Origin: Halorubellus sp034808145
Lineage (GTDB): Archaea; Halobacteriota; Halobacteria; Halobacteriales; Natrialbaceae
Length of the DNA: 64,000 nt
NCBI RefSeq assembly: GCF_034808145.1
Contig: NZ_JAXHGM010000001.1
Span: 310,001-374,000 of the forward strand
Direction: 5' to 3'
The notes below the pieces were generated by a model that was not told the DNA's origin, ran no database searches, and saw nothing but the letters and a program-made list of their open reading frames with translations. The translations under genes and the position numbers were made by a program. Positions within the stretch are counted from its first letter, which is position 1. Each line of letters starts with the position of its first letter. Below are positions 15,174 through 23,754 of the stretch, piece after piece.

Positions 15174-17117
15174 ATGTCACAATCAGAATCAGAGTCACAG
15201 ATAACGGTCGTCCTCCCGGACGGCACGGAGCTCGCGGTCGACGCGGACGCGTCCGTCGAGGACGTCGCGTACGAGATCGGGCCGGGTCTCGGCCGAGACA
15301 CGGTCGCCGGGAAGATCGACGGCGACCTGGTCGCGAAGGAGGCACCGGTACACGACGGCGCCGAGATAGAGATCGTCACCGACGGGAGCGACGAGTACCG
15401 GACTGTCCTCCGGCACTCGGCGGCGCACGTCCTCGCGCAGGCGGTGCTCCGCGAGTATCCGGAGGCGGAGCTCGCTATCGGCCCGCCGACCGACGAGGGG
15501 TTCTACTACGACTTCGACGACGTCGACATCGACGAGGGCGACCTCCCGGGTATCGTCGAGGAGATGGAGGCGATCGTCGAGGCGGACTACGACATCGAGC
15601 GCGAGGTCGTGAGCGTCGCGGAGGCCGAGGAGCGGTTGGCGGACCAGCCGTACAAGCTCGAGCTCCTCGAGGACCTCGCCGCGGAGGACGAGACGGTGAC
15701 GTTCTACTCGCAGGGCGACTTCGAGGACCTCTGCGCGGGCCCGCACGTCGCGTCGACGGGCGCCGTCGAGGCGTTCGACCTCCGCGAGATAGCCGCGGCG
15801 TACTGGCGCGGTGACGAGGAGAACGAGATGCTGACGCGCGTGTACGGGACGGCGTTCGAGAAGGAGAGCAAGCTCGAGTCGTTCCTGGAGCGCAAGGCGG
15901 AGGCTGAGCGCCGCGACCATCGGAAGATCGGTCGCGACATGAACCTGTTCTCCATTCAGGAGGTCACGGGGCCAGGGCTCCCGCTGTATCATCCGCCGGG
16001 GAAGACGGTGCTCCGCGAGCTCTCCGCGTTCATCGAGGACCTGAACCTCGACGCGGGCTACGAGTACGTGGAGACGCCGCACGTCTTCAAGACGGACCTC
16101 TGGAAGCAGTCCGGGCACTACGACAACTACGAGGACGACATGTTCCTCTTCGACGTCGGCGACGACGAGTACGGCCTGAAGCCGATGAACTGTCCGGGCC
16201 ACGCCGCCATCTTCCAGAACCACTCGTGGAGCTACCGCGAGCTCCCGGTGCGGTACGCGGAGGACGGGAAGGTGTACCGCAAGGAGCAGCGCGGCGAGCT
16301 GTCGGGCCTGTCGCGGGTGTGGTCGTTCACGATCGACGACGGGCACCTGTTCGTGCGCCCGGACCAGATCGAGCAGGAGGTCGAGCAGATTATGGAGGCC
16401 ATCGACGTCGTCCTGGAGACGTTCGAGCTCGACTACGAGGTCGCCTTGGCGACGCGGCCGGACAAGTCGATGGGGAGCGACGATATCTGGGAACGCGCGG
16501 AGTCCATCCTCGAGCGCGTCCTCAGCGAGCACGAGGACGAGTACGTCATCGAGGAAGGCGACGGGGCGTTCTACGGCCCGAAGATCGACTTCGCGTTCGA
16601 GGACGCGCTGGGGCGGAAGTGGGACGGGCCGACGGTCCAGCTGGACTTCAACATGCCCGAGCGCTTCGACCTCTCCTACGTGGGCGAGGACAACGAGGAG
16701 CATCGGCCGGTCGTCATCCACCGCGGTATCTACGGGAGCTACGAGCGGTTCTTCATGGTGCTCATCGAGCATTTCGAGGGGAAGTTCCCGTTCTGGCTGG
16801 CGCCCGAGCAGGTTCGCGTCCTCCCGATCAGCGACGACAACCTCGACTACGCGTACGACGTCGCGGAGCAGTTCGACGAGTTCCGCGTGGAGGTGTCGAC
16901 GCGGGACGCGACCCTGGAGCGGAAGATCCGGCAGGCGCACGACGACCGCGTGCCGTACCAGATCATCGTCGGTGACGACGAGGAGGAAGCGGGCAACATC
17001 TCGGTGCGCGACCGGATGGAGCGCCAGGAGTACGACGTGGCGCGCGAGGCGTTCCTCGAGCATCTCCAGGCGGAGAACGCCGAGAAGCGACTGGACCCGG
17101 ACTTCCTCGCGGACTGA
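15174..17117 (+). CDS. thrS: Threonyl-tRNA synthetase (bacterial type)
   Basis: 647 residues. Domain order: TGS/N1 (residues about 8-65), N2 editing domain with HSAAH near residue 80 and the second zinc/editing pair in LCAGPH near residue 185, class II catalytic core, and C-terminal anticodon-binding domain (from WLAPEQVRVLPIS). Zinc ligands appear as MNCPGH, TIDDGH and VIHRGIYGSYERF; motif 2 is YRKEQRGELSGLSRV. Most archaea have a ThrRS with a D-aminoacyl-tRNA-deacylase-like editing domain; this one has the bacterial N1/N2 arrangement, as I recall for haloarchaea generally. The ATG follows a long structured leader, so expression may be regulated. Confidence 0.97.
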   Translation: MSQSESESQITVVLPDGTELAVDADASVEDVAYEIGPGLGRDTVAGKIDGDLVAKEAPVHDGAEIEIVTDGSDEYRTVLRHSAAHVLAQAVLREYPEAELAIGPPTDEGFYYDFDDVDIDEGDLPGIVEEMEAIVEADYDIEREVVSVAEAEERLADQPYKLELLEDLAAEDETVTFYSQGDFEDLCAGPHVASTGAVEAFDLREIAAAYWRGDEENEMLTRVYGTAFEKESKLESFLERKAEAERRDHRKIGRDMNLFSIQEVTGPGLPLYHPPGKTVLRELSAFIEDLNLDAGYEYVETPHVFKTDLWKQSGHYDNYEDDMFLFDVGDDEYGLKPMNCPGHAAIFQNHSWSYRELPVRYAEDGKVYRKEQRGELSGLSRVWSFTIDDGHLFVRPDQIEQEVEQIMEAIDVVLETFELDYEVALATRPDKSMGSDDIWERAESILERVLSEHEDEYVIEEGDGAFYGPKIDFAFEDALGRKWDGPTVQLDFNMPERFDLSYVGEDNEEHRPVVIHRGIYGSYERFFMVLIEHFEGKFPFWLAPEQVRVLPISDDNLDYAYDVAEQFDEFRVEVSTRDATLERKIRQAHDDRVPYQIIVGDDEEEAGNISVRDRMERQEYDVAREAFLEHLQAENAEKRLDPDFLAD

Positions 17118-17337
17118 CCCGCGGCCGCGACCGACGGGTCCCGGTTCGATGCGGTTCGGCCTGGTTCGATTCGATGCGGTTCGGCTCGGTGTGGTCGACG
17201 GGCGGATTCTGCGACGGTTCACTCGCTCGCTCTCGGTGAGCGGTGGCGCTGGGGTGGGTGAGGTCGTGGGTCGAGGAGTCGGTCGCGAGTGCCGGGAGTT
17301 GAAGGGTTTTCGTGTGCGGCGGGCGTAGCGGCGGGTG
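17118..17337. other. Intergenic region with short direct repeat
   Basis: No gene. A 16-base direct repeat (TTCGATGCGGTTCGGC) occurs at 17145-17160 and 17170-17185. A TATA-like GGGTTTTCG near 17304-17312 would serve the DUF4129 gene at 17338. Confidence 0.5.
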
Positions 17338-18291
17338 ATGGAGCGACGCGGGGTGGTCGTGGGCGTGTTGGCGGTCGCGTCGGTGGCGTTCGCGGCTGGT
17401 GCGGTGTCGCCGTCGACAGCGCCCGCTACGGGCGGTGGTGTGACGTTCGGCGCGGGGGCGAGCGGTGGTAGCGGTGCGCTCGGTGGCGTGCTCTGGCTGG
17501 TGGTGCTCGTGGCGCTGGTCGCGGGCGGCGCGTGGTTGCTCGTCGAGCGACTGCGGTCGGGTGGTGGCGGGCGGCGGATGCGGCGGCGGTTCGTCGCGCT
17601 CGTGCTCGCGGTGGCGGTCGTGGTTGCGGGCGTCCTGCTCGTTGCGGTGCGCGTGTTCGAGGACGGCGAGGGGCCCGGTGGACCGGACGGCGTCGGCGGG
17701 CCGCTCGTGCAGGGGTCGCCCGAGCGCGTGCCGGCGACGGGTGGCCCGGGGCCGGACCTGATTCTGGCGGTGCTCGTCGCGCTCGCGTTGGTCGTCGGTG
17801 GCTGGGTCGCGGTACGCCGGCTCCGCGGGCGGGGGTCGGACGAGGACGCGACCGAGGCGCCGTCACCGTCCGGGGCCGACGAGGACGACGAGGTGGAATC
17901 GGACGCGGTGGACGGGACCGCGCTGGGGTCGGCGGCGGGACGGGCGGCCGCGCACCTCGACGACGGAGGGTCGCCGCCGGAGAACGACGTGGTGCGTGCG
18001 TGGCGCGAGCTCGCGGCGGTCCTCCCGGTCGCCCGGCCGGCGACGTCGACGCCCCGCGAGTTCGCGGACGCGGCGACGGCCGCCGGCGTCGACCCGGAGG
18101 CGGTCGCGGAACTCACCGCGCTGTTCGAGGCGGTCCGGTACGGCGACCGCGACGCGAGCGGGGAGCGTGCGGCGCGCGCCGTCGCGGCGCTCGAACGCAT
18201 CGAGGCCGAACACGCGGGGAGCGACCCCGACGTGGCCACGCCGGCGGTGTCCGAGCGCGACCGGGGCGATGGGTGGGGTGGGTCGTCGTGA
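17338..18291 (+). CDS. DUF4129 family membrane protein
   Basis: About 317 residues. N-terminal signal or anchor, then two transmembrane segments (VLWLVVLVALVAGGAWLLVE and FVALVLAVAVVVAGVLLVAV), a Gly-rich loop, a further helix (LILAVLVALALVVGGWVAV), an acidic linker and a C-terminal soluble domain with the DUF4129 pattern NDVVRAWRELAAVLPVARP, STPREFADAAT and ELTALFEAVRYGDR. DUF4129 proteins sit in MoxR/DUF58/transglutaminase clusters of unknown role. It is the first of three overlapping genes; its TGA overlaps the GTG of the next. GTG-ATG are adjacent at the start, so either codon could initiate. Confidence 0.87.
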   Translation: MERRGVVVGVLAVASVAFAAGAVSPSTAPATGGGVTFGAGASGGSGALGGVLWLVVLVALVAGGAWLLVERLRSGGGGRRMRRRFVALVLAVAVVVAGVLLVAVRVFEDGEGPGGPDGVGGPLVQGSPERVPATGGPGPDLILAVLVALALVVGGWVAVRRLRGRGSDEDATEAPSPSGADEDDEVESDAVDGTALGSAAGRAAAHLDDGGSPPENDVVRAWRELAAVLPVARPATSTPREFADAATAAGVDPEAVAELTALFEAVRYGDRDASGERAARAVAALERIEAEHAGSDPDVATPAVSERDRGDGWGGSS

Positions 18292-20246
18292 GGCGGTGGC
18301 TGGTCGCGGTCGGCGTCGGCGCGTTCGCGACCGCGGTCGTCGTCGCGGCGACCGTCGGCGAGTCGACCGCCGGGAGCGTGCTCGCTCCGGTCGCGGCGGC
18401 GGTGGCGGTGGTGGCGGCGGCGTGGGTCGCGTACGCCGGCGGTGGTGACCGGCTCGGGCCGCTGCCGGCGGTCGAGTCCTCGGTCGCGAGCGACCCGCCG
18501 GGCGCGCGGCTGAACGTCGCGCTCGGGTCGCTCGTCGGCCGAGCGCACGTCGAGTTGACGCCGCGTGGTGTGCGGGACGCGCTCCGGCGGGCGGCGACGG
18601 CGGTCGTCTCCGTCCGCGAGGGCGTTCCGGGCGCGGTGGCGCGCGACCGCGTCGACGACGGCTCGTGGACGGACGACGGCGTCGCCGCGCGATTCCTCGC
18701 GAGCGAGTGGTCGCTCCCGGCGGCGTCGTTCGGCGACCGCGTCCGGAACGCGGTCGGCGTCGGCGGCGACCGGCCGGTGGTGGTCGCGGCGCGGCACGCG
18801 GCGGACGCGGTCGCCGCGCGTGCCGGGATTCGTGGTGACGAAGACGCGCCGGCGTCGTCGTGGTTCCCGCCCGCGGCCGGCCTGGGCGCGGTCCCGCACA
18901 CCGTCTCGCTGCCCGCGGGCGTCGCGGACGGCGGCGACGAGGGGGGGCTGGTCGAGGGGCGGTCGGTGCGCCGTGAGCGCGCTCGAACCGGCCGGTTCCG
19001 CGGGGCGGGTGCGTTCGCGCTGGTCGCACTCGCCGCCGGCGCGTTCGCGGGGTCCCCCGCGACCGCGTTCGCGGGCGCCGTCGCCGCCGCGTACGTCGCG
19101 TGGGGTGCGGCCGCGTCGGTGCCGACCGTCGACCTGGCGGTGTCGCGCTCGCTCTCGACGACCGACCCCGACCCCGGCGAGCGCGTCCGCGTCGCGGTGA
19201 CCGTGGAGAACGTCGGCGACGACGCCCTCCGCGAGTGTCGGGTCGTCGACGGCGTCCCGGCGGCGCTCTCGGTCGTCGACGGGACGGCGCGCGCGCACTG
19301 CTCGCTCGCTCCCGGCGACAGCGTCGAGTTCGAGTACGTCGTCGCGGCGCGCCGCGGCGTCCACGCGTACGAGGGCGCGCTCGCGGTCGTCGCAGACCGC
19401 GCCGGCGCGGTCGAGGAACGCCACGTCCTCCACGCGCCGGACCAGCTCGCGTGCGTCCCGGCGCTCGGCGACGCGACCCGCGACGTCCCGCTCCGCGAAC
19501 ACACGACGCGGTACGCGGGGAACGTCGACACGAACGAGGGCGGGTCGGGCCTGGAGTTCTTCCAGACGCGCGAGTACCGCCGCGGCGACCCGCTCTCCCG
19601 GGTCGACTGGAACCGGTTCGCGCGCACCGGCGCGCTCTCGACGGTCGAGTTCCGCGAGGAACGCGCCGCGTCCGTGGTGCTCGTCGTCGACGGGCGCGCC
19701 GCGGGGTACGTCGCGCCGGATTCGAGCGGCCCGCACGCGCTCGACCGGGCGGTCGACGCCGCGGGGTCGCTCTACGACGCGCTCGTCGCGAGCGGGAACC
19801 GCGTCGGCGTCGCGGCGGTGTCGACGAGCGAGTGCTGGCTTCCGCCGGGGTCGGGGCGCGGGCACCGCGAGCGCGTCCGCGACCTCCTCGCGACGAACCC
19901 CGCGCTGTCGCCGGTTCCGGCGGACCGGAACCTCCGCGTGACCCAGTCCGTCGACCGCCTTCGGCGTCGCATCCCGGACGGCGCGCAGGTGTTCTTCCTG
20001 ACGCCGCTGTGCGACGACCGCGCCGCGACCATCGCGCGCCGGTTCGAGGCCGGCGGGCGCGCGGTGACGGTGCTGAGTCCGGACCCGACGCTCGCGCGGA
20101 CGCCGAGTCACCGGCTCGCGCGCGTCGGCCGACGCCTCCGCGTCATCGGACTCCGGGGGTCGGGCGTCCGCGTCGTCGACTGGGCGTGGGACGAACCCCT
20201 CGGCGTCGCGCTCTCGCGGACCTCCGTCCGAGGTGACGGTCGATGA
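18288..20246 (+). CDS. DUF58 protein with fused N-terminal DUF7269-like domain
   Basis: 652 residues in one uninterrupted frame. Residues 1-220 contain two hydrophobic helices, then LRRAATAVVSVREGVPGAVA and SWTDDGVAARFLASEWSLP, the pattern I associate with the stand-alone DUF7269 family. A second half begins at about residue 227 with two helices (FALVALAAGAFAGSPATAF) and the DUF58 core: LEFFQTREYRRGDPLSRVDW, NRFARTGALSTVEFREERAA, and a vWA-like VVLVVDGRAAG. The two are usually separate overlapping genes in haloarchaea; here no stop separates them. A GTG at 18966 could allow internal initiation of the DUF58 half. DUF58 proteins partner MoxR AAA ATPases, but none is encoded nearby. The GTG start overlaps the preceding stop by GTGA. 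Confidence 0.87.
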   Translation: MRRWLVAVGVGAFATAVVVAATVGESTAGSVLAPVAAAVAVVAAAWVAYAGGGDRLGPLPAVESSVASDPPGARLNVALGSLVGRAHVELTPRGVRDALRRAATAVVSVREGVPGAVARDRVDDGSWTDDGVAARFLASEWSLPAASFGDRVRNAVGVGGDRPVVVAARHAADAVAARAGIRGDEDAPASSWFPPAAGLGAVPHTVSLPAGVADGGDEGGLVEGRSVRRERARTGRFRGAGAFALVALAAGAFAGSPATAFAGAVAAAYVAWGAAASVPTVDLAVSRSLSTTDPDPGERVRVAVTVENVGDDALRECRVVDGVPAALSVVDGTARAHCSLAPGDSVEFEYVVAARRGVHAYEGALAVVADRAGAVEERHVLHAPDQLACVPALGDATRDVPLREHTTRYAGNVDTNEGGSGLEFFQTREYRRGDPLSRVDWNRFARTGALSTVEFREERAASVVLVVDGRAAGYVAPDSSGPHALDRAVDAAGSLYDALVASGNRVGVAAVSTSECWLPPGSGRGHRERVRDLLATNPALSPVPADRNLRVTQSVDRLRRRIPDGAQVFFLTPLCDDRAATIARRFEAGGRAVTVLSPDPTLARTPSHRLARVGRRLRVIGLRGSGVRVVDWAWDEPLGVALSRTSVRGDGR

Positions 20247-20788
20247 CCGGCGAGGAGTCGACCGCTCCAGTCGAAGGGGCCGTCGCACCGCCGGGCGAGA
20301 CTAGGGGGCTCGCGGCGACGAACCCGGGGTTCGTGGTGGCGGCCCTGACCGCGGTCGTGGCGTTCGCGGCGGTCGCACCGGCGTCGTGGCTCGCGACGAC
20401 GGCCGCGGGCAGCGGTACGCTGGTGCTCGTTGCGGGCGCTCGCCGCGGCAGCCGACCGCTGGTCAGCGCCGGGAGCGTCGCGCTCGCCGCCGGGTCGCCA
20501 CTGGCGGGGCTCGGCGGCGCAACGCCGGTCGCGACGGCGCTGGGTGCGTGGGCGGCGCTCGTCGCGTGGGACGCCGCGACGTACGCGCTCGCGGTCGACG
20601 CCCAGGTCGGCGCCGTCGTGGACCGCGGCGTCGCGCTCGCGCACGTCCGGGACGCGACGCTCGTCGGCGCGGCCGGACTCGCGGTCGCCGCCACAGCGTT
20701 CCTCGCCGGTGCCGGCGGCGCTCCCGTCGTCGCGGGCGTCGCCGCGGTCGCGGCCGTCGCGCTCGTCCTCGCGCTCGTCCTCGACTGA
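20243..20788 (+). CDS. Small integral membrane protein of the DUF4129/DUF58 cluster
   Basis: 181 residues, nearly all hydrophobic Ala/Val/Gly-rich helices (about six segments), with a short acidic N-terminus (MTGEESTAPVEGAVAPPGET). It overlaps the DUF58 gene by ATGA and closes the three-gene operon. Haloarchaeal clusters of this kind end with a comparable protein that I believe is DUF7519. No catalytic motif is visible. Its role is presumably structural or as a membrane partner of the DUF58/DUF4129 proteins. Confidence 0.75.
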   Translation: MTGEESTAPVEGAVAPPGETRGLAATNPGFVVAALTAVVAFAAVAPASWLATTAAGSGTLVLVAGARRGSRPLVSAGSVALAAGSPLAGLGGATPVATALGAWAALVAWDAATYALAVDAQVGAVVDRGVALAHVRDATLVGAAGLAVAATAFLAGAGGAPVVAGVAAVAAVALVLALVLD

Positions 20789-20895
20789 CGACCGCGACCG
20801 ACGACCACGGCGAGCGCGTCGACCCCGACCCCACGCGGCACCCGACCCGGCAAGGAGCGTGCACGGACGTGCGTACAGACGCCGCTCTTCGATTC

Positions 20896-20905
20896 GATGT
20901 ATTCA
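20896..20905 (+). promoter_or_regulatory. gfcR promoter (TATA element)
   Basis: GTATTCATAG is AT-rich and lies about 30 bases before the gfcR ATG. The surrounding 60 bases are markedly AT-rich compared with the flanking genes. Confidence 0.5.
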
Positions 20906-20931
20906 TAGTTGTGCAACCGCGCATATCCGGC

Positions 20932-21642
20932 ATGAATCGAGCAGAGAAGGCCGCACTGCAGCTCCGCGCGGTCTCCGTCCTCCGCATGCTCAAGGAGACC
21001 CGCACGTACGACGAGCTCGCGGCCCTCACCGACCTGCCCGCCGGCGACCTGAACCGGTACGTGAACGGGCACGTCCTCCCGAGCGCCGACCGCGCCCGCG
21101 AGGTCGTCGAGGGCGTCGGCCGCGACGAACTCGCCGCCGAACTCGAGGAGCGCGTGCGCGTCGACGACGAGGGGTACGTCGACAACTCCGCCGCCGTCTT
21201 CGACCAGTCCTTTCTGGACCTCGCAGCGCCCGTCGCCGCCGACGCGTTCGACTTCGAAGCGCCCGACGTCGTCCTGACGGCGGCGACCGACGGCATCACG
21301 CTCGCCGCGGCGATGGCGAGCTACTTCGGCGCCCGCTGCGCGTACGCGAAGAAGACGAAGGAGACCGCCGTCGAGGAGTTCGTCGAAGCGCGCCAGCGCC
21401 TCCAGTCCGGCATCGAACTCACGTACTACCTCCCCGAGCGCGCGCTCGACGACGGCGACTCGGTGCTCGTCGTCGACGACCTCATCCGCTCGGGCGAGAC
21501 CCAGGAACTCCTCCTCGACATCGCGCACACCGCGAACGCGGACGTCGTTGGGGTGTTCGCGCTCATCGCCGTCGGCGACGATGGCGTCGACCGCGCCCGC
21601 GAGCACACCGACGCGCCCGTCGGCGCCCTCACGCGGTTCTGA
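20932..21642 (+). CDS. gfcR: Transcriptional regulator GfcR (HTH-PRTase)
   Basis: 236 residues: an N-terminal helix-turn-helix (AVSVLRMLKETRTYDELAAL, then LPAGDLNRYVNGHVLP) and a phosphoribosyltransferase-type effector domain with the PRPP loop SVLVVDDLIRSGETQELL and DVVLTAATDGITLAAAMAS. The architecture matches GfcR, the haloarchaeal activator of sugar catabolism (semi-phosphorylative Entner-Doudoroff and gluconeogenic/glycolytic genes), formerly annotated as PyrE2. It sits alone downstream of the DUF58 operon with its own promoter. In Haloferax, GfcR controls glucose and fructose degradation; I infer the same here from family membership only. Confidence 0.9.
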   Translation: MNRAEKAALQLRAVSVLRMLKETRTYDELAALTDLPAGDLNRYVNGHVLPSADRAREVVEGVGRDELAAELEERVRVDDEGYVDNSAAVFDQSFLDLAAPVAADAFDFEAPDVVLTAATDGITLAAAMASYFGARCAYAKKTKETAVEEFVEARQRLQSGIELTYYLPERALDDGDSVLVVDDLIRSGETQELLLDIAHTANADVVGVFALIAVGDDGVDRAREHTDAPVGALTRF

Positions 21643-21679
21643 GCGCGCGAGTGCGGACTAGCGCGGGCTGAACGGTGAC

Positions 21680-23659
21680 TCAGACGTCGACGGCGACGAG
21701 CTCGTCGCGCGTCTCGCGGATGACCGCCGCCACGTTCGACAGGTCCGCGTCCACGTGCTCCGTGAGGGACTCCGTCGCCGTCAACAACCACTCGGCGCGC
21801 TCGACCGACCGCCGGACGTCACCCGGCTCGACGCCGTACTGCTCGCTGATTCCCTCCACGTCCATGCCGTCGGCGACGTCCTCTAGGAGGAGCGCGGTCT
21901 TCAGGGAGTCCAACCACGCGTTGAACTCGCCGTCGAAGTCCATCACGTCCCGCGCGAGCTCGTCGCGACGCCGCATCGCCGCGTCGCTCACCTGCCCGGC
22001 CTCGTCGTCTCGCACGTACACCGTCGGCATGTCTCGCGTGTCACAGACGAGTTCGAGGACGGTGAGCGCGGTGACGTGCGGGAGCGCCGACGCCCGCTCC
22101 AGCGCCTCGACGACGCTCGCGCCCGTGACCGGGTCGACGTACACGCGCGACACGAGGTCGCCCAGCGGCGTCGCCTCCACGGACTGCCCGGTCCGCGCCA
22201 GCATCCCGACCGCGTCCAGGTACGTCAGCACGTCGTCGACGACGTCGTCGATACCATCGTCAGCGGTCTCGCCCTCGGCGGTGCCGTCCTCGTCATCGCC
22301 GACTGGGTCGCGTTCGACGCCTTCGCGCCGCTGGTGCGCGTAGAACGTCTCGTCTAGGAGCTCCAGGATGGCCGCCCGGGAGTCCGCGAACCCGGACGCG
22401 ACGCTCGCGAGGACGTGCGTGCGGAGCGCGCGTTGACTCCGGAGCTTCGACCGCACGGGCTCGGGCTCGGCCTCGACGTAGCGCTCGCGGACCGCGTCGA
22501 CCTCGCGGGCGTCCGCGACGACGACCGCCTCGCCGTACGGGTCGAGGTGCGGGCGGCCGGCGCGACCGAACATCTGGTGGACCTCGAGCACCGACAGCGG
22601 CTCCATCTCCGCGCCGTTCCAGCGCTCGTGGTCGCGCACCACGACCCGTCGCGCGGGGACGTTCACGCCCGCGGCGAGCGTCGGCGTCGCGACGATCGCC
22701 TTCAGCTCGCGGTCGCGGAACGCGCGCTCGACGACCCGACGCTGCTCGCTCGCCAACCCCGCGTGGTGGAACGCGACGCCGTGTGCGGCACACCGCGCCA
22801 GCTCCACGCCGGTCGCGGTCCGCGCCGTCGACTGCAGTTCCTCCGCGACCGCCGCCGGCGTCGCGTAGAACTCGTCGACGAGCGTGCTCGCGAGGTCCTG
22901 CGCGCCGCGACGCGAGTTCACGAACACGAGACACTGCCCGTCCTCGCCCTCCACCACGTCCGTCGCGAGCGCCCGCGCCGCCCCGTCCTCGCCGGCCGGC
23001 ACCCGCCGGACCTCGCCGTCCGAGAACCGCATCGCGTCGTCGGCGTACACGCCCGTCTTCAGGTCCACGGGCCGCCAGTCCGACGCGACGAGTTCGGCGT
23101 CCAGCCAGTTCGCAATCGCGCGCGCGTTCCCGACGGTCGCCGACAGCCCGACGAGCTGCACGTCCGGCGTCAACCGCCGGAGCTTCGCGATGGTCACCTC
23201 CAGCGTCGGCCCCCTGCCCTCGGCGTCTAGGAGGTGTATCTCGTCGACGACGACGCACGACAGCGGCTCGACCCAGCTCGCGCCGTTCCGGATGGCGGAA
23301 TCCACCTTCTCGCTCGTCGCGACCACGACGTCGTGCTCGGCGAGGTCCTCGTCGGTCGCGTCGAAGTCGCCGGTCGCCATCCCGACGCTCACTCCCGGGA
23401 GCGCGTCGAACTCCTCGAACTTCTCGCTCGCGAGCGCTCGCAGCGGCACGACGTAGAGCGCGGGGCCGTCCGCGGTCAGCATCGCGAGCTGCGCGACGAG
23501 GGTCTTCCCGCTCGCCGTCGGAATCGCCGCGAGCACGCGATCGCCGTCGCAGACGCCCGCCTCGACGGCCGCGACCTGCGTCGGGTACAGCGCCTCGACG
23601 CCCTGGGACTGGAAGTGCGCGACGAACTCGTCGGCGAGCGGGAGGTCGGCGACGTCCAT
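21680..23659 (-). CDS. Hel308-like Ski2-family DNA helicase
   Basis: 659 residues. Helicase motifs are intact: Q-motif region YPTQVAAV, Walker A AIPTASGKT (46-53), motif Ia PLRALASEKF, DEIH (139-142), motif III LVGLSATVGNA, motif IV CLVFVNSRRGAQ, motif V AIVATPTLAAGVNVPARRVV, motif VI QMFGRAGRPHLDP. A winged helix and ratchet-like helical domain follow. It ends at about residue 659 without the C-terminal helix-hairpin-helix (GxGxxRAR) found in canonical Hel308, so it may be a shorter Ski2 paralogue. Hel308 enzymes unwind lagging-strand forks. A TATA-like CTCTTTATACG lies about 27 bases before the ATG. It converges with gfcR. Confidence 0.9.
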   Translation of the reverse strand: MDVADLPLADEFVAHFQSQGVEALYPTQVAAVEAGVCDGDRVLAAIPTASGKTLVAQLAMLTADGPALYVVPLRALASEKFEEFDALPGVSVGMATGDFDATDEDLAEHDVVVATSEKVDSAIRNGASWVEPLSCVVVDEIHLLDAEGRGPTLEVTIAKLRRLTPDVQLVGLSATVGNARAIANWLDAELVASDWRPVDLKTGVYADDAMRFSDGEVRRVPAGEDGAARALATDVVEGEDGQCLVFVNSRRGAQDLASTLVDEFYATPAAVAEELQSTARTATGVELARCAAHGVAFHHAGLASEQRRVVERAFRDRELKAIVATPTLAAGVNVPARRVVVRDHERWNGAEMEPLSVLEVHQMFGRAGRPHLDPYGEAVVVADAREVDAVRERYVEAEPEPVRSKLRSQRALRTHVLASVASGFADSRAAILELLDETFYAHQRREGVERDPVGDDEDGTAEGETADDGIDDVVDDVLTYLDAVGMLARTGQSVEATPLGDLVSRVYVDPVTGASVVEALERASALPHVTALTVLELVCDTRDMPTVYVRDDEAGQVSDAAMRRRDELARDVMDFDGEFNAWLDSLKTALLLEDVADGMDVEGISEQYGVEPGDVRRSVERAEWLLTATESLTEHVDADLSNVAAVIRETRDELVAVDV

Positions 23660-23754
23660 CTGGCCGCGAATTCGGCGTCGTCACGTATAAAGAGTCGTCT
23701 GGGCCGGGTTCGGTGGGCGGCCTCCTTACGGGCCTCCGGCCCCTACCGTCGATT

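Noticed and set aside
15195..20288. A 1697-codon open frame on the minus strand
   Set aside because: It is antisense to thrS and the DUF4129/DUF58 operon. Its protein is Arg/Val/Asp-rich with no domain. High GC at third codon positions suppresses stops on the opposite strand.
22783..23754. Long plus-strand open frame preceding the DUF2071 gene
   Set aside because: It is antisense to the helicase, is Arg/Pro/Ser-rich, and the real gene starts at 23755 after a promoter-like element.
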